From Sedimentitalea todarodis (lineage in GTDB: Bacteria > Pseudomonadota > Alphaproteobacteria > Rhodobacterales > Rhodobacteraceae): a stretch of 64,000 nucleotides of DNA. Shown here one piece after another: positions 19,334 through 28,268 of the stretch. Under the pieces are notes generated by a model that was not told where the DNA came from, searched no databases, and worked only from the letters and a program-made list of their open reading frames with translations. The DNA lies in the NCBI RefSeq assembly GCF_032595355.1, contig NZ_JASMWN010000004.1, positions 62,001 to 126,000 of the forward strand. Direction: 5' to 3'. Position numbers and translations under genes: made by a program. How positions within the stretch are numbered: position 1 is the first letter of the stretch; each line of letters begins with the position of its first letter.

Positions 19334-21493
19334 ATGCAAGAGCCAGCCATCACGCCTGAGTTGATTGAAAACCACGGGCTGAAACCCGATGAATACACAG
19401 AAATCCTGCGCATTCTTGACCGCGAGCCGACGTTCACGGAACTGGGTATCTTTTCAGCAATGTGGAACGAACATTGCTCCTACAAATCCTCCAAGAAATG
19501 GCTTCGGACCCTGCCCACCTCCGGCCCGCAGGTCATCTGCGGCCCCGGCGAAAACGCGGGTATCGTGGATATCGGCGACGGCCAGGCAGTGGTCTTCAAG
19601 ATGGAAAGCCACAACCACCCCTCCTATATCGAACCCTACCAGGGCGCGGCCACCGGCGTTGGCGGTATCCTGCGCGATGTGTTCACCATGGGCGCGCGCC
19701 CGATCGCGGCCATGAATTCGCTCAGCTTTGGCGAAACCAGCCATCGCAAGACCAGACAACTGGTCAACGGTGTCGTTGAAGGTGTCGGGGGCTACGGCAA
19801 TTGTTTCGGTGTGCCGACGGTCGGAGGCGAAGTTCGGTTTCATGCGGCCTATAACGGCAATTGCCTTGTGAATGCCTTTGCCGCGGGTCTCGCCGACAGC
19901 GACAAGATTTTCTATTCGGCGGCCAGCGGGGTCGGCCGCCCGGTCGTCTATCTCGGCGCCAAGACAGGCCGGGACGGCGTCGGCGGAGCGACCATGGCGA
20001 GCGCCGAATTTGACGACACCATCGAAGAAAAACGCCCCACGGTTCAGGTCGGCGATCCGTTTACCGAAAAGCGCCTGATGGAAGCGACGCTGGAGTTGAT
20101 GCAGACAGGTGCCGTGATTTCCATTCAGGATATGGGCGCAGCCGGTCTCACTTGCTCGGCGGTCGAAATGGGCGACAAGGGCGGGCTTGGCGTGCGGCTG
20201 AATCTGAACGCAGTCCCTCAGCGCGAAGAATACATGTCGGCCTACGAAATGATGCTGTCGGAGTCCCAGGAACGGATGCTGATGGTTCTCAACCCCGAAC
20301 TTGAGGCCGAAGCCCGTGCCGTATTCGCAAAATGGGATCTCGATTTTGCCATTGTCGGCGAAACCATCGCCGAGGATCGCTTTATCGTGGAACACAACGG
20401 CAAGGTCATGGCCGATCTGCCGCTGGCCACCCTGTCTGGCTCGGCTCCGGAGTATGATCGCCCTTGGGTCCCGACACCACCGGCCGACCCCTTGGCCGAT
20501 GTGCCGGGCATTGACCCGATCGACGGACTGCGGGCGCTGATCAGTTCGCCGAACTACGCCGCCAAGCAATGGGTCTACGAACAGTACGACACCATGGTCA
20601 TGGCCGATACCGCCCGCACGCCCGGTCTGGGCGCCGGCATCGTACGCGTGCATGGCACCGACAAGGCGTTGGCCTTCACCAGCGACGTCACTCCGCGCTA
20701 CGTGCGGGCCAACCCGGAAGAAGGCGGCAAGCAAGCTGTTGCCGAAGCCTGGCGCAACCTGTGTGCTGTTGGGGCGAAGCCGCTGGCGACGACAGACAAC
20801 CTCAACTTTGGCAACCCGGAAAAACCGGAAATCATGGGCCAGTTCGTCGGCGCGATCAAAGGCATCGGGGCCGCCTGCGCCGCCCTTGATATGCCCATCG
20901 TTTCAGGCAACGTATCGCTCTACAATGAAACCGACGGCACCGGCATTCTGCCCACGCCGACCATCGGGGCCGTGGGGCTTCTGGCACATACCGACGACAT
21001 CATCGGATGCGATGTGCGCGATGGCCACGTTGCCTTGCTGGTTGGCGATACTGTGGGCCATCTGGGCCAATCCGCGCTGCTCGCCGAGGTTTTCAGCCGT
21101 GAGGAAGGAGACGCACCGCCGGTAGATCTGGACGCCGAAAAGCGCAACGGTGACTTCATCCGCAACAATCGTACCCTGATCACCGCCTGTACCGACCTCT
21201 CCGATGGCGGTCTGGCGTTGGCCGCCTTTGAACTGGCCGAACGCACAGGTGTGGGCATCCACCTTGACGCCCTGTCGACCGAGTATCTCTTTGGTGAGGA
21301 TCAGGCCCGTTATCTGATCGCCTGCAATTTCGACCAGGCCGAAGCGCTGATGACCGCTGCCGGTCAGGCCGGTGTCACGATAGCTTCGGTTGGGCGGTTC
21401 ACGGGCGAGATCGTTCAGATCGGCTCTGCCTCTGCGCCGCTGTCCGACCTGGCCCAAACCTACCGCAGCGCGTTTCGGGATTCCCTTGGCTAG
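19334..21493 (+). CDS. purL: Phosphoribosylformylglycinamidine synthase subunit PurL
   Basis: A 719-residue small-type PurL that converts FGAR to FGAM with ammonia from PurQ, in purine synthesis. The ATP/substrate-binding blocks GIFSAMWNEHCSYKSSKKWL (about residue 37) and KMESHNHPSYIEPYQGAATGVGG (about 87) are intact, as is the repeated AIRS-like C-terminal half. ATG at 19334 is preceded by GGGGAAAGACCGG. It heads the usual purL-bolA-grxD order, here interrupted by a decayed gene. Confidence 0.97.
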   Translation: MQEPAITPELIENHGLKPDEYTEILRILDREPTFTELGIFSAMWNEHCSYKSSKKWLRTLPTSGPQVICGPGENAGIVDIGDGQAVVFKMESHNHPSYIEPYQGAATGVGGILRDVFTMGARPIAAMNSLSFGETSHRKTRQLVNGVVEGVGGYGNCFGVPTVGGEVRFHAAYNGNCLVNAFAAGLADSDKIFYSAASGVGRPVVYLGAKTGRDGVGGATMASAEFDDTIEEKRPTVQVGDPFTEKRLMEATLELMQTGAVISIQDMGAAGLTCSAVEMGDKGGLGVRLNLNAVPQREEYMSAYEMMLSESQERMLMVLNPELEAEARAVFAKWDLDFAIVGETIAEDRFIVEHNGKVMADLPLATLSGSAPEYDRPWVPTPPADPLADVPGIDPIDGLRALISSPNYAAKQWVYEQYDTMVMADTARTPGLGAGIVRVHGTDKALAFTSDVTPRYVRANPEEGGKQAVAEAWRNLCAVGAKPLATTDNLNFGNPEKPEIMGQFVGAIKGIGAACAALDMPIVSGNVSLYNETDGTGILPTPTIGAVGLLAHTDDIIGCDVRDGHVALLVGDTVGHLGQSALLAEVFSREEGDAPPVDLDAEKRNGDFIRNNRTLITACTDLSDGGLALAAFELAERTGVGIHLDALSTEYLFGEDQARYLIACNFDQAEALMTAAGQAGVTIASVGRFTGEIVQIGSASAPLSDLAQTYRSAFRDSLG

Positions 21494-21496
21494 GGG

Positions 21497-22576
21497 ATGA
21501 CGCAACAGCGCTATCTCTATACAGGCGATTGCAAGACATGGTCGACCGCAATCCAAACCATGCTTGAAGGCAAGCGATACCGGATGCCGGGCATAAAACT
21601 AATGTATCCCAAGCCGGTCCAGCACGGCATGCTGGCGCACGCGCTAACGACACGCAAACATCTGAAGGACAAACGCTGGGGGCGCAATCGCCAGAAGCCT
21701 TGCCAACCCGGATTGGGACGTGGCGGTGATCTCGACAGAACTGTTCGAGTTTTCTTCCCCCGACGCATTGCTGCCGCGATCAAGCAGCATCTCCCGGATT
21801 ACGCCGAAACCATTCGCGCCATCGCCTATATCCGCCCCCATGTCGGGCGTTTCCTGTCGCAATTCGCAGAGAACCTGAAGAACGGCCAGGCCACCGGCGA
21901 GATGCAGGAGTTTGCGCGTGAGTCCTTTCCTGCGCGACGCTGATGTGCGCCATGATTTTCTGGCACGGATTCTCGGCGATCGCCCCTTCGAGATTCACGA
22001 AGAGTCCGAGTCCAACGCATCGCTCTGCCTCGCCGACCTCGCATTGATGCGGATGCTGCAACGACGCCTTGCTGCCAGGCTGGGCGCGGACCATCCGTCC
22101 TGTGTGCCGTTTGGCAAACAGTTCGAACCCTTCTGCTGGAGGCACCGTCGAAGCGATCCTCGGAAAAGCGGCGCTCGTTAGGAAAACTCTATGACAGGAT
22201 GGCGGTGCGGTATCACGACGATGCGCGCCGGATGGATGAACACTGGTTTCAGGGGCCTTGTTTTGTTCCCGCACTGGATGCTGCCGCCAATGACACGGTT
22301 GCCACGGCTCAGGACCTGAATGTCGAAACGCATTTTGCCCCCGAGACCTTGCGGCTGATGACCTGTTGGGCCGATCTCATCCTGGGACAAATGGGCGAGG
22401 ATCCGGCAGGTCTTGGAGAACGGATACACCCGCAAGTCTTACGCCGCTCCCCGGTTTGCCTGCAAGACCCGATGACAGGCACAAAACGAAACGGGCGCAT
22501 CCAGATGACCTCTGCGCCAAAATGCAATGAACCGATCCCTTGCGCCCTGAGCAGCATCGCCCTACATCTGTGTTGA
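21497..22576 (+). pseudogene. Decayed sulfotransferase-like gene between purL and bolA
   Basis: Three successive plus-strand fragments in different frames look like one ancestral protein. 21497-21943 starts with a degenerate P-loop-like N-terminus (GDCKTWSTAIQTML, where KTGTTAIQ would be expected) and ends AIAYIRPHVGRFLSQFAENLKNGQ. 21912-22181 and 22199-22576 supply the middle and the C-terminal part (MDEHWFQGP, ETLRLMTCWADLILGQM). The frames shift near 21930 and 22185. The first ATG sits only 3 bases after the purL stop. Part of the region between may be non-coding; the limits are approximate. Confidence 0.6.
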
Positions 22577-22598
22577 ACCAGCAGGAGCAACGCACCAC

Positions 22599-22841
22599 AT
22601 GGCAATGCAGGCCCATGAAATTGAAGAACTGATCCGCGCCAGCTTTCCGAATGCAACGATCTCGATCACCGATCTGGCCGGCGACGGAAACCATTATGCC
22701 GCCGAAGTCATCGACGAGAGCTTTCGCGGCCAGAACCGGGTGCAACAACAGCGCGCGGTCTATGCCGCGCTAAAAGGCAAGATGGATGGCGCCAGCGGAG
22801 AGCTCCACGCGCTGGCATTGACCACCAAGGCACCTGCATGA
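22599..22841 (+). CDS. bolA: BolA-family protein
   Basis: An 80-residue protein of the BolA/IbaG fold; residues 5-75 cover the family domain, with FRGQNRVQQQRAVYAALKGKMDG in the C-terminal half. BolA proteins bind monothiol CGFS glutaredoxins, often with a shared [2Fe-2S] cluster, and act in iron-sulfur supply and stress responses. The partner glutaredoxin is the next gene, 97 bases downstream. ATG at 22599; the ATG at 22605 is an alternative. Confidence 0.92.
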   Translation: MAMQAHEIEELIRASFPNATISITDLAGDGNHYAAEVIDESFRGQNRVQQQRAVYAALKGKMDGASGELHALALTTKAPA

Positions 22842-22938
22842 CCGACGATGGCTCCGGTGAAAGCACTGGATGCCCGAGATCAGACAACAGACCTAGCGTC
22901 AGCCCGACCGGGGTAACGCGCGACACGAGGATAGCGAG

Positions 22939-23301
22939 ATGAGCGATACAGCCACCAAGATCAAGGATACCGTCACCAGCAATGACGTAGTGCTTTTCAT
23001 GAAAGGCACCAAGGAAATGCCGCAATGTGGGTTTTCCTCCCGTGTTGCCGGTGTGCTGAACTATATGGGTATTGAATTTGCCGACGTGAACGTTCTTGCC
23101 GATGAAACGATGCGCCAGGGGATCAAGGATTATTCCGACTGGCCGACCGTTCCGCAACTCTATGTCAAAGGTGAATTCGTCGGCGGATGTGACATCGTCA
23201 CCGAGATGACCTTGTCCGGTGAACTCGACACTTTGCTTGAAGACAAGGGCGTTACCTATGACAAGGACGCCGCCAATAAAATCCGCGAAGCCAACGGCTG
23301 A
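22939..23301 (+). CDS. grxD: Monothiol glutaredoxin (CGFS type)
   Basis: A 120-residue single-domain glutaredoxin. The CGFS active site is in MPQCGFSSRVAG near residues 28-37, followed by the WPTVPQLYVKGEFVGGCDIV glutathione-binding region. Such proteins carry [2Fe-2S] clusters and pair with BolA rather than acting as general thiol reductants. ATG at 22939 follows GAGGATAGCGAG. A terminator follows. Confidence 0.96.
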   Translation: MSDTATKIKDTVTSNDVVLFMKGTKEMPQCGFSSRVAGVLNYMGIEFADVNVLADETMRQGIKDYSDWPTVPQLYVKGEFVGGCDIVTEMTLSGELDTLLEDKGVTYDKDAANKIREANG

Positions 23302-23325
23302 TGAACCCGATCAGAGTCTGGCAAT

Positions 23326-23350
23326 GCCGCCCCATTTTGGGGCGGTTTTT
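23326..23350 (+). terminator. Terminator after grxD
   Basis: GCCGCCCC pairs with GGGGCGGT across an ATTTT loop and is followed by TTTTT. It ends the purL-bolA-grxD transcription block. Confidence 0.85.
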
Positions 23351-23429
23351 ACGTTCTGGTACAGGGTTTCATGTACAGGCTATCATGCAGGGCGCCTGAA
23401 GTCTCAAGACTGCCGGAAGCGCCATCCGG

Positions 23430-23783
23430 TCATTGATCAACAACCGCACAATCGCGCAGGATCCACACTTCCTCGGCGGTATGATCCGCGGCCATATGCA
23501 TCACGAACGCCTCGTCGCCCTTGGTGTAGAGGCGATAGCTGTCCTGCTCGTCAAATGCGACATACCGCACGCCTGACGCCGAGTGCAACGCACGTAGCGC
23601 GACCTGTTTGCCTTCAACCTGCATGACCGCCAGAGCAGGCCCATCTGACGGATTGATGAAGGTCACCGGAACCATCACGTTCCGCTCGCACAGATACGAC
23701 AGGCTCGTTACGTCCGGACCATCCTGTGCGGACACGGCGATTGGCAAGATCATCAAGAGACAGCTGACAACAAGCGCCCTCAT
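23430..23783 (-). CDS. MliC-family lysozyme inhibitor-like periplasmic protein
   Basis: A 117-residue protein with a signal peptide (MRALVVSCLLMILPIAVSA). The mature part has the MliC/PliC layout: YLCERNVMVPVTFIN near residue 30, then VALRALHSASGVRYV near residue 62 and YTKGDEAFVMH. Known members inhibit c-type lysozymes; the SGxRY loop is the inhibitory segment. No lipobox cysteine is seen at the cleavage site, so it is likely soluble. Its ATG overlaps the zapA stop by 4 bases. Confidence 0.7.
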   Translation of the reverse strand: MRALVVSCLLMILPIAVSAQDGPDVTSLSYLCERNVMVPVTFINPSDGPALAVMQVEGKQVALRALHSASGVRYVAFDEQDSYRLYTKGDEAFVMHMAADHTAEEVWILRDCAVVDQ

Positions 23784-24175
23784 TTTTGGGCCTTTTCCTC
23801 GATCTCGCTTGCCAGCGCTTCTGCTTGTGCAGCCAGTTCCGCCAACATATCGGTCACGGCTTGCGGCACCACCGGTACCTCCACCCGTTCTGGGGCGGGT
23901 TTTGGCGCATCGCGCAGCTGTTCCAACTCTGCCTGGCGCTCCGCGAGTGCCGACTCAAGATCCCTGATCCGATCTTCGGAGGCCGCGGTTTTGTCGGCAA
24001 GCAGGAGACCGGCCATCAGCAGCATCCGCGCCTCGGGCATCCGGCCGACCTGATCCGACAACACCTGTGCCTCGTCGTCCAGCATCTTGGCGGCGGAATG
24101 CAGAAAGCTCTCTTCCCCCTCCTGGCACGCAACATTGAATGGGCGACCGCCTATGCGAATAGTGACTTCAGGCAT
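23780..24175 (-). CDS. zapA: Cell division protein ZapA
   Basis: A 131-residue protein: the ZapA fold at residues 1-90 (VTIRIGGRPFNVACQEGEE, then LSDQVGRMPEARMLLMAGLLLADK), followed by a heptad-like coiled coil (EDRIRDLESALAERQAELEQL) and a short C-terminal tail. ZapA tetramers bundle FtsZ filaments at the division ring. It is translationally coupled on both sides: TAATG junction with the upstream coiled-coil gene and ATGA overlap with the MliC-like gene. Confidence 0.93.
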   Translation of the reverse strand: MPEVTIRIGGRPFNVACQEGEESFLHSAAKMLDDEAQVLSDQVGRMPEARMLLMAGLLLADKTAASEDRIRDLESALAERQAELEQLRDAPKPAPERVEVPVVPQAVTDMLAELAAQAEALASEIEEKAQK

Positions 24176-24708
24176 TACAGGTCCTCCCCTTCGGGCAATC
24201 CGTTTGCATCGGCCAGGAGCGGCTTGAGTTTGGCCAGAACCACGCCGACCTCCGCAACCTCGGTTGCGCGTGTAGCGCGCAGCGCTTCCAGCTCCGCCAG
24301 CATCGCCTTGTTGATCAGGCGCGGTTTCCCGACCCCGTTTTCATTGGCCGTACGCAAGGCCGCATTGCTGCTGCGCAATTGCTCGTTGGCTTCGCGCAGC
24401 CGCTGCAAATCCATGTCCAACTGTCCCAGGGCCTGATCGAATGTGGTCAACTCGGCCTTGAGCGCGTCTATCTCCGCCGATTTGTCCAGATCTGCCTTGA
24501 GTGCGGCGATCTCGTCATCATGTTCGGCCCGCAGCGCGCGGAGCCTGTCTTCGAGATGCGCGCTCGCGCGCCGTTCCTCCTCCAGGGCAGCGGCAAGATC
24601 CGGCCCGGGCGGTGAATCATCTGCCCGTCCGGCAATTTCACTGACCCCGGCATCTATCCGTGACAACGCCGCCGTGATCCGGCTTTGCAATTCTTCGATC
24701 TGACTCAT
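24175..24708 (-). CDS. Coiled-coil protein co-transcribed with zapA
   Basis: A 177-residue, strongly acidic protein dominated by coiled coil from about residue 45 to 115 (repeated leucines in AALKADLDKSAEIDALKAEL), with a C-terminal segment LEALRATRATEVAEVGVVLAKLKPLL. No enzymatic motif. Its one-base junction with zapA suggests a partner in Z-ring assembly, like ZapB in position but not demonstrably homologous. ATG at 24708 follows GAGGGGC; an ATG 3 codons earlier is possible. Confidence 0.75.
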   Translation of the reverse strand: MSQIEELQSRITAALSRIDAGVSEIAGRADDSPPGPDLAAALEEERRASAHLEDRLRALRAEHDDEIAALKADLDKSAEIDALKAELTTFDQALGQLDMDLQRLREANEQLRSSNAALRTANENGVGKPRLINKAMLAELEALRATRATEVAEVGVVLAKLKPLLADANGLPEGEDL

Positions 24709-24719
24709 GCCCCTCACCC

Positions 24720-24746
24720 TTCGTACGGTTTTTCAGATTTCGTACG
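24720..24746. promoter_or_regulatory. Direct repeat TTCGTACG, possible operator of the zapA operon
   Basis: TTCGTACG occurs at 24720-24727 and 24739-24746, 19 bases apart; each contains the palindrome CGTACG followed by a T-stretch. They lie 12 bases upstream of the coiled-coil gene. Protein binder unknown. Confidence 0.3.
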
Positions 24747-24951
24747 TTTTGCCTGTTGATATTGCCCCGCGCCGCACATTGCAGCTCGGGTGCGAATCGA
24801 ACCCATTCTCCAATTCTTAGCAGTCTAGCCAAGGGCAAAGCAATTTTCCTGACCTTTGCTTTCAAAGACTTGGGCCAACGGGCTCATCCGATGGCCAAAC
24901 TGTGCCGGTCTGGCGCTTGATCTTTGGGGTGCGGCTGGTATTGAGCAATCC

Positions 24952-24965
24952 AGTTACCGCTGACA
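24952..24965. promoter_or_regulatory. CceR-like palindromic operator upstream of tkt
   Basis: AGTTACCGCTGACA is an imperfect palindrome close to TGTTAGCGCTAACA, the kind of site bound by the LacI-type central carbon regulator CceR in Rhodobacter. It lies 27 bases upstream of the tkt start codon. A related site precedes gap. Confidence 0.4.
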
Positions 24966-24992
24966 CGATCTGAAAGCCAAAGGAGCCGCCAC

Positions 24993-27011
24993 GTGGATCT
25001 CACCGCAATGCGCAACGCCAACCCAGACCACTGGTCAAAAGCGACAGCCATACGCGCCCTGACGCTGGATGCCGTCCATGCGGCCAGTTCCGGCCACTCC
25101 GGTATGCCGATTGGCATGGCGGATGTCGCGACTGTCCTGTTTGAAAAGCATCTGAAATTTGATGCCGCCGCTCCGGACTGGCCGGATCGGGACCGCTTTA
25201 TTCTGTCGGCCGGACATGGCTCGATGCTGCTTTATTCGCTGCTCTACCTCACCGGGTCGAGCGAGTTCCCGCTGGAAGAAATCAAGAACTTCCGCCAATG
25301 GGGCGCGAAGACGGCGGGGCATCCCGAGAATTTCCTTGCCAGCGGGATCGAGACCACCACCGGACCGCTCGGTCAGGGTATTGCCAATTCCGTCGGTTTT
25401 GCCATCGCCGAAGAGGCGCAGCGCGCGCGCTTTGGCAAGAAGGTCGTGGATCACCATACCTACGTCATCGCCGGTGACGGTTGCCTGATGGAAGGGATCA
25501 GCCACGAAGCAATCGGCCTGGCCGGACGGCTGCAACTGGGCAAGCTGATCGTGCTGTGGGACAACAACAACATCACAATTGACGGCAAGGTCGACCTCTC
25601 TGACTGCACCAATCAGGTCGCGCGCTTCAAGGCGGCGGGCTGGCAGGTGATCGAGATCGACGGCCATGACCCGGTTGCCATCGACGAGGCCCTGACCGCC
25701 GCCAGGAAATCACGCAAGCCGTCGATGATCGCCTGCAAGACCCACATCGCACTGGGCCACGCGGCGCAGGACACGTCCAAGGGGCACGGTGCACTGACGG
25801 ATCCGGATCAGCTTCAGGCCGCCAAGGATGCCTATGGCTGGACGACTGGCCCGTTCGTGGTTCCGGAGGATGTCAAATCCTCATGGGAGGCGATCGGGAC
25901 ACGCGGCGCATCCGCGCGCACCGAATGGGAAGCGCGGCTTGCCGACCTGTCCGAACGCCGCCGCGACGAATTCAACCGCGCCTACGCACTTGAGGCCCCC
26001 AAACGCCTGTCGGCAACCATCCGGGCGCTCAAGAAGCAGGCCAGCGAGGCCGCAAACAAGGTGGCCACCCGTAAATCCAGCGAGATGGTGCTTGAAGTAG
26101 TGAATCCGGTGATGAAGGAAACGATCGGCGGCTCCGCCGACCTGACCGGGTCTAACAACACCAAGACCGGCGATCTCGGCATGTTTTCGCCGGAGGATCG
26201 CAAAGGACGCTACATTTACTATGGCATCCGCGAACATGGCATGGCGGCGGCGATGAATGGCATGGTGCTGCACGGCGGGATCCGTCCCTACGGCGGCACG
26301 TTCATGTGCTTCACCGACTATGCCCGCCCCGCGATGCGGCTGGCCGCGCTGATGCGAATTCCCACGGTGTTCGTCATGACCCATGACAGCATCGGTCTGG
26401 GCGAGGATGGCCCAACACACCAACCGGTCGAGCATCTGGCCATCAGCCGGGCCACCCCGAACACGCATGTCTTTCGTCCAGCCGATACAGTTGAAACCGC
26501 CGAAGCGTGGGAGCTGGCACTGACCAGCAAGTCGACGCCATCGGTGCTGTCGCTGACCCGTCAAGGGCTGCCCACCGTGCGAACCGAGCACAAGCAAAAG
26601 AACCTGACGGCGCAGGGGGCCTATGTGCTTGCGGATGCAGAGGGCAAACGGCAGGCGATCCTGATCGCCACAGGCTCCGAAGTTTCCTTGGCAATGGAAG
26701 CGCGCGCGATGCTGCAAGCCGACGGTATCGGCACCCGCGTCGTTTCGATGCCCTGCATGGAACTCTTCGCCGAACAGGACGAGGCCTATCGCAGGCGCGT
26801 TCTGCCTGCAGGCCCTTTGAGGGTTGGCATCGAGGCTGCGGTACGGCAGGGCTGGGATCGTTGGCTGTTGGGGGAGCGTGGCCGCGAAGCCAAGGCCGGC
26901 TTCATCGGCATGGACAGCTTTGGCGCGTCTGCACCGGCAGAGGAGTTGTACGAGAAATTCGGCATCACCGCAGAAGCGATCGTCGCCAAGGTCAAGGCGT
27001 TGCTGGGCTGA
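24993..27011 (+). CDS. tkt: Transketolase
   Basis: A 672-residue thiamine-diphosphate enzyme of the pentose phosphate and Calvin-type interconversions. The cofactor motif appears as GDGCLMEGISHEAIGLAGRL near residue 155, with conserved SGHSGMPIGMAD near 27 and the pyrimidine-domain block EDGPTHQPVEHLA near 470. The start is a GTG with AGGAG eight bases upstream. It ends at a terminator shared with the convergent DUF808 gene. Confidence 0.96.
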   Translation: MDLTAMRNANPDHWSKATAIRALTLDAVHAASSGHSGMPIGMADVATVLFEKHLKFDAAAPDWPDRDRFILSAGHGSMLLYSLLYLTGSSEFPLEEIKNFRQWGAKTAGHPENFLASGIETTTGPLGQGIANSVGFAIAEEAQRARFGKKVVDHHTYVIAGDGCLMEGISHEAIGLAGRLQLGKLIVLWDNNNITIDGKVDLSDCTNQVARFKAAGWQVIEIDGHDPVAIDEALTAARKSRKPSMIACKTHIALGHAAQDTSKGHGALTDPDQLQAAKDAYGWTTGPFVVPEDVKSSWEAIGTRGASARTEWEARLADLSERRRDEFNRAYALEAPKRLSATIRALKKQASEAANKVATRKSSEMVLEVVNPVMKETIGGSADLTGSNNTKTGDLGMFSPEDRKGRYIYYGIREHGMAAAMNGMVLHGGIRPYGGTFMCFTDYARPAMRLAALMRIPTVFVMTHDSIGLGEDGPTHQPVEHLAISRATPNTHVFRPADTVETAEAWELALTSKSTPSVLSLTRQGLPTVRTEHKQKNLTAQGAYVLADAEGKRQAILIATGSEVSLAMEARAMLQADGIGTRVVSMPCMELFAEQDEAYRRRVLPAGPLRVGIEAAVRQGWDRWLLGERGREAKAGFIGMDSFGASAPAEELYEKFGITAEAIVAKVKALLG

Positions 27012-27060
27012 CATCTGTCCCAACCCAGACCGCGTTCAACCCGCACCATTGAAATCGAAT

Positions 27061-27095
27061 GGGCCGCTTTCGGAAACGACAGCGGCCTTTTTCAT
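27061..27095. terminator. Terminator between tkt and the DUF808 gene
   Basis: GGCCGCT pairs with AGCGGCC around a 12-base loop and is followed by TTTTTC on the plus strand. Confidence 0.75.
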
Positions 27096-27108
27096 TTTTC
27101 GTGCCGTT

Positions 27109-28086
27109 TCAGTGCGTCGGGGCGCCGCCTTTGCCTGACAACCGTTGGATCAACGGCGAAACCACCCGCGTTGCAATCGGGATCAGGATCAACCCGAGGG
27201 CCAGCCCGAACACGCCATCCATGGTGGCCGTTGCGATCCACTCGACCGTCGATGTCCAACGCTCGGCGACCAAATTCCCCACAGCGACCGCCAAATCGTG
27301 GATTTGGTCGTACAGCCAAGGGAACCCCAGCACGCCCAATCCGTGCAGGATGATCGATCCACCGACCCAAAGCATCGCGGCGGTGCCGACCACCGACAGA
27401 ACCTTCATCACCACAGGCATCGCGTTGACCAACCCTCGGCCAAAGGCGCGCCCGGCTCCGGTGTGACCATTCTTTGCAACATAGAGCCCGACATCATCCA
27501 TTTTGACGATCACGCCCACCACGCCGTAGACCGCGATGGTGACGCCTGCCCCGACCACGGCCAGCGTCGCGGCCTGCATCCAGACATTCGGCGCCTCGAT
27601 CGCGGCGAGCGCTATCGTCATGATCTCGGCTGACAGGATGAAATCAGTCTTGATTGCGCCCTTGATCTTTTGCTCTTCAAGGTGGCCGGGATCCTTGACC
27701 GACATATCTTCCGCGACATGCGCGTCACCATGTGGGAACAGCACGTGAAATATCTTTTCCGCGCCTTCAAAGCACAGGTAAGCCCCCCCCATCATCAGAA
27801 GCGGCGTGATCAGCCAGGGCGCAAAATTGGCCAGCAGCATTGCCACCGGTAACAAGAGAACGAGCTTGTTGAAGAACGACCCGCGCGCGATCCTCCAGAT
27901 GATCGGCAACTCGCGCGCCGGGGCAAAGCCCTGCACATACTTCGGTGTCACCGCGGCATCGTCGATGATTACGCCGGCCGTCTTGGCACCTGCCTTGCCG
28001 GCGGCCGCCACTACATCGTCAACCGACGCCGCCGCCACCTTGGCGATTGCGGCAACATCATCCAGCAATGCCAGTAGACCACTCAT
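27109..28086 (-). CDS. DUF808 (YedI-type) membrane protein
   Basis: A 325-residue polytopic membrane protein. The N-terminus MSGLLALLDDVAAIAKVAAAS and the block GGAYLCFEGAEKIFHVLFPH near residue 100 are diagnostic of DUF808. About seven hydrophobic segments are spread through the C-terminal two thirds. Function is unknown for the family. ATG at 28086 follows AGGGGC. It is divergent from gap. Confidence 0.88.
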   Translation of the reverse strand: MSGLLALLDDVAAIAKVAAASVDDVVAAAGKAGAKTAGVIIDDAAVTPKYVQGFAPARELPIIWRIARGSFFNKLVLLLPVAMLLANFAPWLITPLLMMGGAYLCFEGAEKIFHVLFPHGDAHVAEDMSVKDPGHLEEQKIKGAIKTDFILSAEIMTIALAAIEAPNVWMQAATLAVVGAGVTIAVYGVVGVIVKMDDVGLYVAKNGHTGAGRAFGRGLVNAMPVVMKVLSVVGTAAMLWVGGSIILHGLGVLGFPWLYDQIHDLAVAVGNLVAERWTSTVEWIATATMDGVFGLALGLILIPIATRVVSPLIQRLSGKGGAPTH

Positions 28087-28148
28087 GATTTGCCCCTTTA
28101 TTATTTGGCCTGCGAAAAGAGCCTAACGCATTGATCCCACAGGGCAAG

Positions 28149-28181
28149 CGTTAGCGCAACCGCACGCAGTTTGCGCTAACA
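28149..28181. promoter_or_regulatory. Inverted-repeat operators upstream of gap (CceR-like)
   Basis: Two half-matching sites, CGTTAGCGCAACCG (28149-28162) and AGTTTGCGCTAACA (28168-28181), together form a larger inverted repeat (GTTAGCGCAA ... TTTGCGCTAAC). The second matches TGTTAGCGCTAACA at 12 of 14 positions. The pair sits between the divergent DUF808 and gap genes, 88 bases before the gap start. Confidence 0.45.
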
Positions 28182-28268
28182 CATTAAGAATGCGGCACTT
28201 TCTCTCTTTTTCTGAATCGATTCCGGGGCTATATGCCCACAAGGCACAATATTGTGGAGCCACATAGT

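Larger units (their letters stand above)
24709..24992. other. Divergent intergenic region, zapA operon / tkt
   Basis: 284 bases with no gene seen. It contains two TTCGTACG direct repeats near the zapA-operon side and a palindromic operator near tkt (both listed). Confidence 0.5.

Noticed and set aside
19454..20734. Minus-strand ORF of 426 codons across purL
   Set aside because: Shadow of purL.
24791..24850. tRNA-like T-arm (GGGTTCGATTC on the minus strand) upstream of tkt
   Set aside because: The T-stem does not pair (two of five pairs mismatch) and no acceptor or anticodon stem can be drawn.
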